Source: Nitrososphaerota archaeon (lineage in GTDB: Archaea; Thermoproteota; Nitrososphaeria; Nitrososphaerales; Gagatemarchaeaceae). Taken from it: DNA of 57,275 nucleotides. Below, piece by piece: positions 49,382-57,134 of the stretch (the first letter of the stretch is position 1; every line of letters begins with the position of its first letter). Below the pieces are notes generated by a model. That model worked only from the letters and a program-made list of their open reading frames with translations. It was not told the DNA's origin and searched no databases. The stretch lies in the NCBI GenBank assembly GCA_027886885.1, contig JAPCJP010000009.1:3298-60572 (forward strand). The letters are read 5' to 3'. The translations under genes were made by a program, and so were the position numbers.

Positions 49382-50593
49382 TCACTGACCGATCGCTGAG
49401 ACGCTGAAACTGGTCACCGCGACCACCCAGACGTTCGGCCGCGGAAAGTTTTGCGTCACCATGGCCGTGCTCCCCGGGTGGAGCACAGGTGCCTTCATGA
49501 GGACGTCACCGTCGATGGACACTGTTGCGATGTCGTTGACCACCTGTATCCGATAGTCGTGCCACTGGAAGGGAGAGTAGCTCGTCGAGACATTCTGTAG
49601 CTCCGGCTCGGCGACGCCGTCGACGTACCTCCCGAGCTCCAGTGTCCCGTCGGTGTGGAGAAGGATGTAGTAGAAATCCCCCTTGTCAGAGTAGTTGAAG
49701 ATGATCCACTGACCATCATAGGCGTGTGGTCCCGTGACGATGGTCTGCATCCCGACGTTGACCACGTAGTTCTGCTGGGGCACGCTCCCGCTCAGGTTCA
49801 CCCTGGTGCCGAGGGGGACACCGACCAGGACGATGAGGCACAATCCCAGGGCGATTATCTCGCGCTTCCTGACCGAGATGGGCGCATGGTGGCTCTTGTC
49901 GACCGAGACCGGACGGGTGAGGAACGCCGCGATGGCTATGCCCGCAAGGAAGGGCACTGGTATTGAGAGGCCTCCCAGCCTTAGGGGAAAGTCGACCTCC
50001 AGGGAGAAGATGAGCGAGCCGAGCACTATCAAGATGGGGACCAGGATGTTCACCACGCGGACCGTCCTCACCTTTCCCAAGCGAGACGCCGTGGTCCTCC
50101 ATCCCTGTACGTTCCTCAGACCCACGAGCAGCTCCCCCGTCACCCCGAAGAGGAAGATCATGGTGAGGGCGATGGCGCTCAGCGCGTTCAGCCCTCCGTA
50201 GTAGCCCATCCAGAACAGCAGCGCGTACCTCGTACCATGGAAGAGCACGTCCAGGGGAGACTTCTCCCTCGCCCTGATCACGTTGGGATAGCAAAGGTAC
50301 AGCAGCATCACCACGACCCCCAGGAACATCTCCACGGCCGGCAGAAAGAGCAGTATCGCCAGTGAGAGGACGGCGAGGGGGAGCGCCGCCCAGCGCGAGT
50401 GCGCGAAGAGCCTCTGGTTCTCGCCATTGACCAGCGCGAAGACCTTGGATACGACCGCGAAGGCGACGAGGGGAAGGATGTAGGAGAGCTGGTCGATGTT
50501 GACGAGCACGCCGAAGAGCACGACCACCACTACGTGGAAGAGCGACGTGAGCACGAAGTAGACGTCCTCCCGTGGGACCGGCTTATGCTCCAA
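49382..50593 (-). CDS. Membrane protein with UbiA-like helices fused to a jelly-roll (LamG/DUF1080-like) domain
   Basis: The first 265 residues form about eight membrane helices. Between helices, YPNVIRAREKSPLDVLFHG and VGLRNVQGWRTTASRLGKVR resemble the loops of UbiA prenyltransferases, but the first aspartate motif NDxxD is absent and the second is altered. The last 140 residues are extracellular and beta-rich (YDGQWIIFNYSDKGDFYYILLHTDGTLELGRYVDG), like concanavalin-type or DUF1080 domains. So a UbiA-like, probably non-catalytic, membrane part carries an external binding domain. TTG 50593 lies 27 bp from a minus-strand TTTAAG box (50618-50623). It is convergent with thiI, 2 bp apart. Confidence 0.5.
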   Translation of the reverse strand: MEHKPVPREDVYFVLTSLFHVVVVVLFGVLVNIDQLSYILPLVAFAVVSKVFALVNGENQRLFAHSRWAALPLAVLSLAILLFLPAVEMFLGVVVMLLYLCYPNVIRAREKSPLDVLFHGTRYALLFWMGYYGGLNALSAIALTMIFLFGVTGELLVGLRNVQGWRTTASRLGKVRTVRVVNILVPILIVLGSLIFSLEVDFPLRLGGLSIPVPFLAGIAIAAFLTRPVSVDKSHHAPISVRKREIIALGLCLIVLVGVPLGTRVNLSGSVPQQNYVVNVGMQTIVTGPHAYDGQWIIFNYSDKGDFYYILLHTDGTLELGRYVDGVAEPELQNVSTSYSPFQWHDYRIQVVNDIATVSIDGDVLMKAPVLHPGSTAMVTQNFPRPNVWVVAVTSFSVSAIGQ

Positions 50594-50617
50594 TAACCGC
50601 CGTGTTCGTCGAAACCG

Positions 50618-50683
50618 CTTAAACGTTTACCGGCGGGCGCATGATTCACAAACGCATAAATAACTTCGGAGGGGAATTTCCCC
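50618..50683. promoter_or_regulatory. Divergent promoters with a 13-bp palindrome upstream of trpB2
   Basis: The minus-strand TTTAAG box (50618-50623) serves the gene starting at 50593. On the plus strand CATAAATAA (50655-50663) lies about 28 bp before the trpB2 ATG at 50688. GGGGAATTTCCCC (50671-50683), a perfect inverted repeat around one T, fills the space between that TATA box and the start, where a bound protein would block initiation. Confidence 0.6.
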
Positions 50684-50687
50684 AGAC

Positions 50688-52049
50688 ATGAACCGAGTCA
50701 AGGTGACGCTAACCGCCGACGACCTTCCCAAGTCTTGGTACAACATCCAGCACGACCTTCCGGAGCCGCTCGCTCCCCCGCTCGACCCTGGCACTCTGAA
50801 GCCCATGTCCCCGGAGCCACTCCTGCGCTTGTTCGCAAAGGAGTGCGTGATGCAGGAGGTCTCGACCGAGGAGTACATCCCCATCCCAGAGGAGGTGAGG
50901 GAAGCCTATCTCAGGCTCGGTCGCCCCACGCCGCTCTACCGCGCCACGAGGCTCGAGGCCTTCCTGAAGACGCCCGCCAAGATATTCTACAAACGCGAGG
51001 ACATGAATCCGTCAGGCTCGCACAAGCCCAACACGGCCATTGCCCAGGCCTACTATCACATGAAGGAGGGCACCAAGCGGCTCACCACCGAGACCGGAGC
51101 AGGCCAGTGGGGGAGCGCGCTGGCCATGTCCTGCGCCCTCTTCGACATGGACTGCACCGTGTACATGACGAGGAGCGCCTACCAGCAAAAGCCCTACAGG
51201 AAGACGCTGATGGAAGTCTATGGTTCGAAGGTGTACCCTTCACCGAGCAGCATGACGAAGGTCGGACAAAAGTTTCTGGCACAGGACCCGAACCACCCCG
51301 GCAGCCTCGGGATCGCTATCAGTGAGGCTATCGAGGACTGCGTCACCCACGACGGCACAAAGTACTCCCTCGGGAGCGTGCTCAACCACGTCCTCCTCCA
51401 TCAGACGGTCGTGGGACAGGAAGCGGTGGAGCAGATGAAGATGTTCGACGCCAAACCGGACTACATCGTCGGGTGCATCGGTGGAGGCAGCAACTACGCA
51501 GGGCTCGCCTACCCGTTCATGCGGGAGAAGCTGAAGGGCAAGCTCGAGGCCGACTTTCTCGCCGTGGAGCCCAAGGCGGTACCGTCGACGACCCGCGGGA
51601 AGTTCGAGTATGATTTCGCCGACACGGGCGAGATGACCCCCCTCATCAAGATGTACACAGTGGGGCACACGTACCAGTGCCCGCCGATCCACGGGGGAGG
51701 GCTGAGATATCACGGGAAGGCCCCGTCCATGAGTATGCTCATCGACAAGGGTTACATGAGGAGCGTCGCCTACAACCAGAACGAGGTCATGGACGCCGCA
51801 ATCACCTTCGCCAGGACCGAGGGCCTCGTCGTGGCGCCCGAGACGAGCCATGCTGTGAAGGGGGCCATCGACCTCGCGTTGCAGTGTAAGCAGAAGAACG
51901 AGTCCAAGGTGATACTCTTCAACCTGAGCGGGCACGGTCTACTCGACCTGAAGGCCTACGAGGACAAGCTCAGCGGGAGCCTCATCGACTACTCGCCGGA
52001 CGAGGCCATGCTGAGAAAGTCCCTCGAAGCGGTCCCGACGGTCAAGTAG
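50688..52049 (+). CDS. trpB2: Tryptophan synthase beta chain, TrpB2 type
   Basis: The 453-residue PLP enzyme converts indole and serine to tryptophan. It has the PLP lysine in GSHKPNTA (about residue 113), ETGAGQWG, and the phosphate-binding GCIGGGSNYAG. The long N-terminal region (about 70 residues before RPTPLYRA) and total length identify the TrpB2 branch, which often works without TrpA, possibly salvaging indole. No trpA or other trp gene is in the window. ATG 50688 is leaderless-type behind the TATA box at 50655-50663, and a 13-bp palindrome lies between them. A small unknown gene follows after 14 bp. Confidence 0.92.
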   Translation: MNRVKVTLTADDLPKSWYNIQHDLPEPLAPPLDPGTLKPMSPEPLLRLFAKECVMQEVSTEEYIPIPEEVREAYLRLGRPTPLYRATRLEAFLKTPAKIFYKREDMNPSGSHKPNTAIAQAYYHMKEGTKRLTTETGAGQWGSALAMSCALFDMDCTVYMTRSAYQQKPYRKTLMEVYGSKVYPSPSSMTKVGQKFLAQDPNHPGSLGIAISEAIEDCVTHDGTKYSLGSVLNHVLLHQTVVGQEAVEQMKMFDAKPDYIVGCIGGGSNYAGLAYPFMREKLKGKLEADFLAVEPKAVPSTTRGKFEYDFADTGEMTPLIKMYTVGHTYQCPPIHGGGLRYHGKAPSMSMLIDKGYMRSVAYNQNEVMDAAITFARTEGLVVAPETSHAVKGAIDLALQCKQKNESKVILFNLSGHGLLDLKAYEDKLSGSLIDYSPDEAMLRKSLEAVPTVK

Positions 52050-52063
52050 GCGGGGACCCCAAG

Positions 52064-52447
52064 ATGACCCGCATCGTCTACAAGCCCTACGACGAGATAA
52101 TCATCCACGAGATCAGGGAGATGGAGATGAAGGAGATGATGGACACCCTCGTGAGCCAGCTACACGCGCAGGGACAGACCGGGGTCACTCCGGTCGCGAA
52201 CTGGGCAAAGGGCGTCGCGTTCTATGTCGGGAACTTCCCGGAGACCCCCGAGATGATAAAGGAGAAGCTCGAAGGAAGGATACACTGGGGCTTTGTGGGC
52301 TTCGCCAAGACAGACTTTCAACCCGAGAAGAAGACCATGGTCGGGGGGAGGGAGCACGTGGTGCGCCTGGTTAACGTGGAAGCCAACCCTGATTTTGTGG
52401 GCCTCGCCGAATTCCTGAACCAAGGGGCGCACAAGCGCCTGAATTAG
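52064..52447 (+). CDS. Small soluble protein downstream of trpB2, unknown function
   Basis: The 127-residue protein has no membrane helices. It opens with MTRIVYKPYDEIIIHEI, has a central GVTPVANWAKGVAFYVGNFPE segment and ends with HKRLN. I do not recognise a family. The ATG is 14 bp after the trpB2 stop, so both are likely in one transcript. That suggests a role in indole or tryptophan use, but this is inference from position only. The spacer downstream contains a short GCGATAG repeat. Confidence 0.6.
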   Translation: MTRIVYKPYDEIIIHEIREMEMKEMMDTLVSQLHAQGQTGVTPVANWAKGVAFYVGNFPETPEMIKEKLEGRIHWGFVGFAKTDFQPEKKTMVGGREHVVRLVNVEANPDFVGLAEFLNQGAHKRLN

Positions 52448-52546
52448 TCCGCTGACCAAAAACGGAGGGCGGGGCGATAGGCGATAGGCGTGAGCGTGCC
52501 ACCTAGATAAAACATAAAATACAAGGCCGATATGCCCTAAACTTCT

Positions 52547-52960
52547 ATGAGCACCAACGAGCTGAAGAGTGTCGTCGAGCCTGCCCAGGCGGCAATCGCC
52601 AAGCGCCTAGCGAAGCAGGTCCTCGAGTGCGACCCCGCGGTGCTTAGTCTAATGGTCCTGGACAAGAAGGGACAGGTACTTGCCGTGGGCCGGTCCGTCA
52701 GGCTGCCGGAGGGAGAGTACATCGACGACGATGCCTTACCCAAGCTCGCGGTCGTGGCTAAGCTCATCATCGGGGCGGCTGCCAACGTGGCCGAGTATAC
52801 GGGACGGATACAGTTCCTCGTGGGCGGTTTCAAGAACCAGAAGGTCCTGCTCATCGACCTGCAGGAGTACGACATGGTGCTGGCGATGCGGCTCGCACGT
52901 TCGTCCAACGCTGAGTACGTCTCCAACAAGATCGGCGAGACCCTGGGAACTACCAGCTAG
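52547..52960 (+). CDS. Small soluble protein, possible roadblock/profilin-like fold
   Basis: The 137-residue protein has alternating strands and helices (LSLMVLDKKGQVLAVGRSV, then IQFLVGGFKNQKVLLIDL and YDMVLAMRLARSSNAEYV) that recall roadblock/LC7 or other profilin-like domains, often found with small GTPases. No GTPase is adjacent. ATG 52547 follows a TATA-like CATAAAATAC (52513-52522) at about 30 bp. I am unsure of the family. Confidence 0.55.
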   Translation: MSTNELKSVVEPAQAAIAKRLAKQVLECDPAVLSLMVLDKKGQVLAVGRSVRLPEGEYIDDDALPKLAVVAKLIIGAAANVAEYTGRIQFLVGGFKNQKVLLIDLQEYDMVLAMRLARSSNAEYVSNKIGETLGTTS

Positions 52961-53029
52961 AGTCCCCGGCGCCATTTACGGCTGAACCGACAGAACCTTA
53001 AAATCAGGTAAGCGGCCGCTCGAAGTTCT

Positions 53030-53920
53030 ATGCCTGCCGAACCCAAGAGGGTGGCTTTCGACCCGCACAACATCAGCGTCTCGAGCGACACGACCTCAGG
53101 ATCCATACAGATGAGGCTCATGATTCCCTGCGAGGACGGGGCGATGGCCGATGTTATCTTCCAGGTGGAGGCCCCCATGCGAACCGAAGCCGACGACGGT
53201 TCGAAGAACTACACTGTGAAGGTCACCAGCAGGGAGCAGGTTACCAATCCGGACCGGGTCCACCCTGGGACTGGGATGCGGCGACGGAGCGACGGACTGT
53301 ACTGGGAGATACCCCCTAACTTCCCCGAGGCTGTGATTGGCCTCCTCGAGCACGAGGGCAAAGTGAAGGAGTTCCTGATGCCGAGGTTCAAGGCGGGGCA
53401 GACCTTCGTGGACGTGGGAGCAAACGTCGGAGGCTACTCCCTCAGGGCCGCATCCTTTGATATGAAGGTCTATGCATTCGAGCCGAACCCTGACAACCTG
53501 ACGTTACTAAGGCGCAACATCGAGGTCAACAAGCTACCGGTCGAGGTCCTCCCCTACGCTCTCGGGTCGAAAGCGGGTAAGGCCAGGCTCGCCCCGAACG
53601 GCGGCGTCTCCAGGATTGTGGAGAAAGAGGGGATAGAGGTCGAGATGAGGACGCTCGACAGCGTCGACCTCCCCGCCGCCGACCTGATGAAGATAGACGT
53701 TGAGGGGTTCGAGCTCGAGGTCATCAGGGGTGCGAGGAAGACGCTGGAAAAGTACCACCCGGTCATGATGATCGAGATGCACTACTGGGCCGGGGCAGAG
53801 AGCGAGGCCGAACTCTTCGAGACGCTAAAGGGGCTCGGCTACAAGCTGGAGTACATCGACCGCTACGGCAAGGGGATGCACCTCTCCGCTTTTCCCCATA
53901 AGACGGACGCTAAATCATAG
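53030..53920 (+). CDS. FkbM-family SAM-dependent methyltransferase
   Basis: The 296-residue protein has the FkbM core from about residue 115: FVDVGANVGGYSLRAA (SAM motif I), VYAFEPNPDN, then LMKIDVEGFELEVIRGA and VMMIEMHYWAG near the end. FkbM enzymes methylate hydroxyls of sugars, macrolides or other small molecules. About 115 residues of N-terminal beta-rich sequence precede the core and I do not recognise them. ATG 53030 lies about 28 bp from the CTTAAAATC box at 52998-53006, so the message is leaderless. It stands alone, so the acceptor is unknown. Confidence 0.85.
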   Translation: MPAEPKRVAFDPHNISVSSDTTSGSIQMRLMIPCEDGAMADVIFQVEAPMRTEADDGSKNYTVKVTSREQVTNPDRVHPGTGMRRRSDGLYWEIPPNFPEAVIGLLEHEGKVKEFLMPRFKAGQTFVDVGANVGGYSLRAASFDMKVYAFEPNPDNLTLLRRNIEVNKLPVEVLPYALGSKAGKARLAPNGGVSRIVEKEGIEVEMRTLDSVDLPAADLMKIDVEGFELEVIRGARKTLEKYHPVMMIEMHYWAGAESEAELFETLKGLGYKLEYIDRYGKGMHLSAFPHKTDAKS

Positions 53921-53943
53921 GGCTCCCTTGAACCGGTCCCTTC

Positions 53944-54090
53944 CTACCCGTGGCGTAGGAAGTGGATGAAATGGAAGGGCAGCAAGTTTCTGAGGTGTAG
54001 GCCGACCGCTGCGGCAGCCACGACGGTGCCTACTATGACCACGAAGGAGACCGCCAAAATGACGAGGACGGTCTTGGTCGATTTTTCCAT
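53944..54090 (-). CDS. Small single-helix membrane protein (48 aa)
   Basis: From ATG 54090 to the stop at 53944 the product has 48 residues: MEKSTKTV, one membrane helix (about residues 9-30; VILAVSFVVIVGTVVAAAA) and an aromatic, His-rich end. Minus-strand ATTAAT at 54121-54126 lies about 34 bp away, giving a short leader. The frame could extend to 54144, but the promoter is then misplaced. No family recognised. Confidence 0.5.
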   Translation of the reverse strand: MEKSTKTVLVILAVSFVVIVGTVVAAAAVGLHLRNLLPFHFIHFLRHG

Positions 54091-54144
54091 CTGCCCCACG
54101 GTATAGCCGGAACAAGTCCTATTAATTCGATTTGAACCCCTCAT

Positions 54145-54441
54145 ATGTCAGCACCCAACTGCGGTTGGTCGACGGACGCTAACAGCTAGCATGTTCAATA
54201 TGGGCGAGCTCCATCAGCGTGGAACGAGAAAGAAGTATATTGGGAGCCCGACCGTTGCGTCTTTTTGGGCTGGGGCTTCCCCGTTGCATAAAGAAGGGGC
54301 GTGATTTTTACGTAAATTCCTATATAGAAATATCCTGAATGCAACTTCCTGCCCCTAAAGTGCAATTTTTTGGGATTTGAATGCGATATCGAAGAATATT
54401 TATACGCCGGTTCGGAGCCTTGAAATCGCATTTGAGTCACA
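54145..54441. other. AT-richer spacer with palindromes and TATA-like sequences, no supported gene
   Basis: About 300 bp with no convincing reading frame, lower GC than the flanks by eye. It holds CCAACTGCGGTTGG (54158-54171), GTTGCAT (54284-54290) facing ATGCAAC (54339-54345) as an inverted pair, TTTACGTAAA (54307-54316), TATATAG (54321-54327) and TTTATA (54399-54404). The last lies about 40 bp before TTG 54442. It may mark the edge of an accessory region. No tRNA, integrase or repeat pair shows insertion. Confidence 0.4.
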
Positions 54442-54729
54442 TTGGGCGCACCAATTAACAACCAACGAACTAGGGCGTTCACCTTCCGCACAACGGCTGA
54501 CAACGCCTGCAGAATTCACGTCCACAGCGTGGTCAGGATGCAACTACCTGGAGCATGCCATCACTGCGGCAGCTGCGTGTTCATGGACGGAGTGAGAAGG
54601 GTATGCTCCGGCTGTGAGAAATCGCTCCCATCGTGCGGGTGCACAGCGATTGGAGGCTCTGGCCGCAGAGTCGACAGCCAACCGCCTTCCGGCTCCTTGG
54701 TGCTGTCCGAACTGAAGATAGGCTTCTGA
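54442..54729 (+). CDS. Cysteine-rich small protein, probable zinc ribbon
   Basis: From TTG 54442 the product has 95 residues. An internal ATG at 54538 would give 63. The core reads CHHCGSCVFMDG followed by VCSGC and CGC, eight cysteines or so in 30 residues, in CxxC spacings typical of zinc ribbons or knuckles. The rest is low complexity and basic. TTTATA at 54399-54404 fits a transcript start near 54428, just before TTG 54442. No other conserved feature is visible, so it could be a small DNA/RNA- or protein-binding factor. The gene is real only if the cysteine motif is functional. Confidence 0.45.
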   Translation: MGAPINNQRTRAFTFRTTADNACRIHVHSVVRMQLPGACHHCGSCVFMDGVRRVCSGCEKSLPSCGCTAIGGSGRRVDSQPPSGSLVLSELKIGF

Positions 54730-54828
54730 TCCAGCCCATCGCACCAATCCCTTTACTAGTCCCGCGTCTCCGTAGGTGTCGGGACTGGTCTTGGTCCAAG
54801 AAGCAGGCCCGGGGTTGAAGAAGCGATC

Positions 54829-55569
54829 GTGAACGCCAGAAGGACCGTTCGAATCGTCACTGGGTCCGCCTCCCTCTGTTGCCTGGTGGTCGCCTCGGTA
54901 CTGCTCGGGGAATTGCGATTCTGGGCTCCTCCCTCGGTGGCCAACTTTCAAACCGTGACGGCGTTTCTAGGCTACTTCTGGTGGTACAACGGACTTCCCG
55001 GGCTCGTGATCCTCGCAACGCTGGTCGGCGCCTATCTCGGTGTGGCGTACATCCTGGCCGGGACTATCACCGTCCGGTCCGCCAAAGGGTTCGCCATGGT
55101 CTCCTGCCTCGTTTTCGTCAACCTCTTCTATGCGGTCATCCCAGGCGGTCTCTTCTACCACCTAACATTCTACATCCCACTGGAGCGCGCCCTCCTCAGT
55201 GAGTTCGTGTCCTTTGTGGCCTGGCTGCCCGGAGGAACGAGTGGTCTCGACCTGGTGGGATTGGGTCTCCTGTTTGCCGCTTCGATCCTGGCCCACTCGA
55301 TTTGGCGCGACATGGGACCCCGTTGGTCGTTCCTCAGGTCTCTCGAGGTCTTCGCGATCGGTCTGCTCCCACTTCCGCTCTGGGTCTACCTCCTGGACAG
55401 AAGGGAATTCGGGGTCCATGTCGCCGACGTTCAGGCTGGCACAGCCCTGGCTGGTGTGACCAACGCTGACCTTCTCCTCGGTCTCTGCGTACTGATCCCG
55501 GCGCTGATGTTCGCGGACGTTCGGCAGATGCGAGTGCGAGGTCGAGCGCCGTCAGAAACGCTATTGTAG
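54829..55569 (+). CDS. Polytopic membrane protein, unknown function
   Basis: The 246-residue protein has about six membrane helices (near residues 10-28, 50-70, 83-105, 115-150, 180-197 and 213-228) with short loops. I see no transporter or enzyme motif. GTG 54829 is the first start. No clear TATA box is visible upstream, so it may be in an operon with the cysteine-rich gene. It lies 37 bp before a GNAT gene on the same strand, possibly cotranscribed. Confidence 0.6.
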   Translation: MNARRTVRIVTGSASLCCLVVASVLLGELRFWAPPSVANFQTVTAFLGYFWWYNGLPGLVILATLVGAYLGVAYILAGTITVRSAKGFAMVSCLVFVNLFYAVIPGGLFYHLTFYIPLERALLSEFVSFVAWLPGGTSGLDLVGLGLLFAASILAHSIWRDMGPRWSFLRSLEVFAIGLLPLPLWVYLLDRREFGVHVADVQAGTALAGVTNADLLLGLCVLIPALMFADVRQMRVRGRAPSETLL

Positions 55570-55606
55570 GGCCGATCATCCCTCTCCACCAGCGGGTCGC
55601 AGAACC

Positions 55607-56569
55607 TTGAGAGTCCTCGAACACGACGAGCTGAATTCCGAGCTGCAGGCTGACCTTCAGCACCTGCGCGCCTCTATCTCATTGCCGCCCCGAGATTTCG
55701 GCCGGCTGAAGAGGGCTGTGAAGGAGGGCTATCCGGCTGCCGACTATTTCGGTCTCTACGCAGTCGAAGGGAAACACGTCCTATCGAGCGTCCGTGTCCT
55801 GAGAGTGCCCTACACTTTCGCGGACGGTCATGTTGAGAAGGTCTCTGCCATCGGTAGCGTCATGACCCGGCTCGACAGCAGGGGGCGCGGACTGGTAAGG
55901 GGGCTCCTGGGGGACGTTCACGCGAGGGAGCGGGGGGCGGGGATTAGCTACTCGACTCTTTGGTGCGAGCCGTCGATAAAGGCACACGGACTCTATGAGT
56001 TTCTCGGATACAAGGACGTCTATCATCCTGACTTTGCGACGGGGAAGCGCTCCGGGGGTAAGACCGGACGGGGTGCCTACGAGTTCGCGAAGGTGCTGGA
56101 CGCAGACGTGGAGGAAATGGAGCGGATTCACACGCTTGCCACGCGGCGCAGGATAGGCTTCACTCCCCGTCCCAAGGGTTATCTCAGGTCGCTCTTCTGG
56201 TATGGCAGGTTCAGCCCCGAATCCTTCCGGATGATAGTGAAGGGCGGTCGCCCCGTGGGCTATCTCCAACTAGATCAGGGCGCCGTGGCGACGCAGGTCT
56301 CCGAGGTCGTCCTCCTCCCCGAAGGTGCGCAGGCCCTCAAGGTCGTGTCTATGCTCGAGAGATTGGCCGGGGACAGTTGGCTTTGGCTGAACGGCACCTT
56401 CGTGAGCGACAACGAGCGCCCGCTCCAGCGGCGCGGGTACTTGGTCTCCAACCTGAACAACCACGTGTGGATGGTCCTTCCCCTGAAAAAATCCAACCGA
56501 AAGGACCTGGTGAAGGTTTTCGGACTCGACGACCCTCGCTTCTCCTATCACACGGTCGACTTCTTCTGA
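55607..56569 (+). CDS. GNAT-family N-acetyltransferase, Eis-like layout
   Basis: The 320-residue protein has an N-terminal GNAT domain with AIGSVMTRLDSRGRGLVRGLLGDV (acetyl-CoA loop RGRGLV near residues 92-97), then a second half with GYLQLDQGAV and VSEVVLLPEG that looks like another, degenerate GNAT or the Eis-type second domain. Such enzymes acetylate small amines, including antibiotics. TTG 55607 is the first start, 37 bp after the membrane protein gene. With the MarR-MFS pair downstream it makes a possible resistance cluster. Confidence 0.68.
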   Translation: MRVLEHDELNSELQADLQHLRASISLPPRDFGRLKRAVKEGYPAADYFGLYAVEGKHVLSSVRVLRVPYTFADGHVEKVSAIGSVMTRLDSRGRGLVRGLLGDVHARERGAGISYSTLWCEPSIKAHGLYEFLGYKDVYHPDFATGKRSGGKTGRGAYEFAKVLDADVEEMERIHTLATRRRIGFTPRPKGYLRSLFWYGRFSPESFRMIVKGGRPVGYLQLDQGAVATQVSEVVLLPEGAQALKVVSMLERLAGDSWLWLNGTFVSDNERPLQRRGYLVSNLNNHVWMVLPLKKSNRKDLVKVFGLDDPRFSYHTVDFF

Positions 56570-56622
56570 CCGACGCCGGCCTCCGGGGCTGCTCGGCGGT
56601 CACGAATACGTGCTGCAGATAC

Positions 56623-56669
56623 TTTTATAAACTAAGCATTAGAGAGCCTAATGATTAGTGATTCTAATG
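56623..56669 (+). promoter_or_regulatory. marR promoter with tandem ATTAG-N5-CTAAT operators
   Basis: The box TTTTATAA (56623-56630) is followed by CATTAGAGAGCCTAATG (56637-56653) and GATTAGTGATTCTAATG (56653-56669), two 17-bp inverted repeats sharing one base and spaced 16 bp apart. They cover the predicted transcript start and the start codons of marR, so they are probably self-repression sites. Confidence 0.72.
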
Positions 56670-57134
56670 GTAATGTCGTCGAAGACAACTCGCAAAACGT
56701 CGGAGGCCGACGAGTTCGTCAATGCGTTCCACGGAGTCGTTCTCTCCCTCTTTCGAGACATAGCGCCGACATTCGAAGCGGAAGGGGTATCGAAGGGCCA
56801 GTTTTGGGCCATGCACGAACTTTCCAGCAAGCACTCTGAGTCGGTAGACGCGGTCGCCCGGCATCTCGCTGTGTCCGCCCCGACGATGTGTGTGACAGTC
56901 GACCAGCTCGAGGAGGCTGGGCTGGTCACGCGGCGACGTTCGGCGCAAGACCGACGCAAGGTGGAGCTATTGCTTACTTCCAAAGGCGAAGAGGCCGAAG
57001 CACGGATATGGTCCAAGATCGGCGAGCGGGTGTCCGAGGTGCTCGTGGGGTTGCCCCGGGATGACCTGACGACATCGGTCCGCGTCTTCCGAGAGCTCAA
57101 CCGCCGGCTCGACGGGCAGGGAGCGAGGTCTTGA
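56658..57134 (+). CDS. MarR-family transcriptional regulator
   Basis: The 158-residue protein has the MarR winged helix (residues 60-110; AVARHLAVSAPTMCVTVDQLEEAGLVTRRRSAQDRRKVELLLTSKG), with the D-R-R wing motif. MarR proteins usually repress their own gene and a drug pump until a ligand binds. GTG 56658, ATG 56667 and ATG 56673 are possible starts, all within or next to the operator. The stop overlaps the TTG of the MFS gene (TTGA), implying coupled expression. Confidence 0.88.
   Translation: MILMVMSSKTTRKTSEADEFVNAFHGVVLSLFRDIAPTFEAEGVSKGQFWAMHELSSKHSESVDAVARHLAVSAPTMCVTVDQLEEAGLVTRRRSAQDRRKVELLLTSKGEEAEARIWSKIGERVSEVLVGLPRDDLTTSVRVFRELNRRLDGQGARS

Noticed and set aside
52479-52495. Short direct repeat GCGATAGGCGATAGGCG
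   Set aside because: Only two units, not flanking anything. Probably chance or slippage.
54195-54503. 102-codon open frame on the minus strand
   Set aside because: No helix, motif or promoter. Composition is that of random AT-richer sequence.
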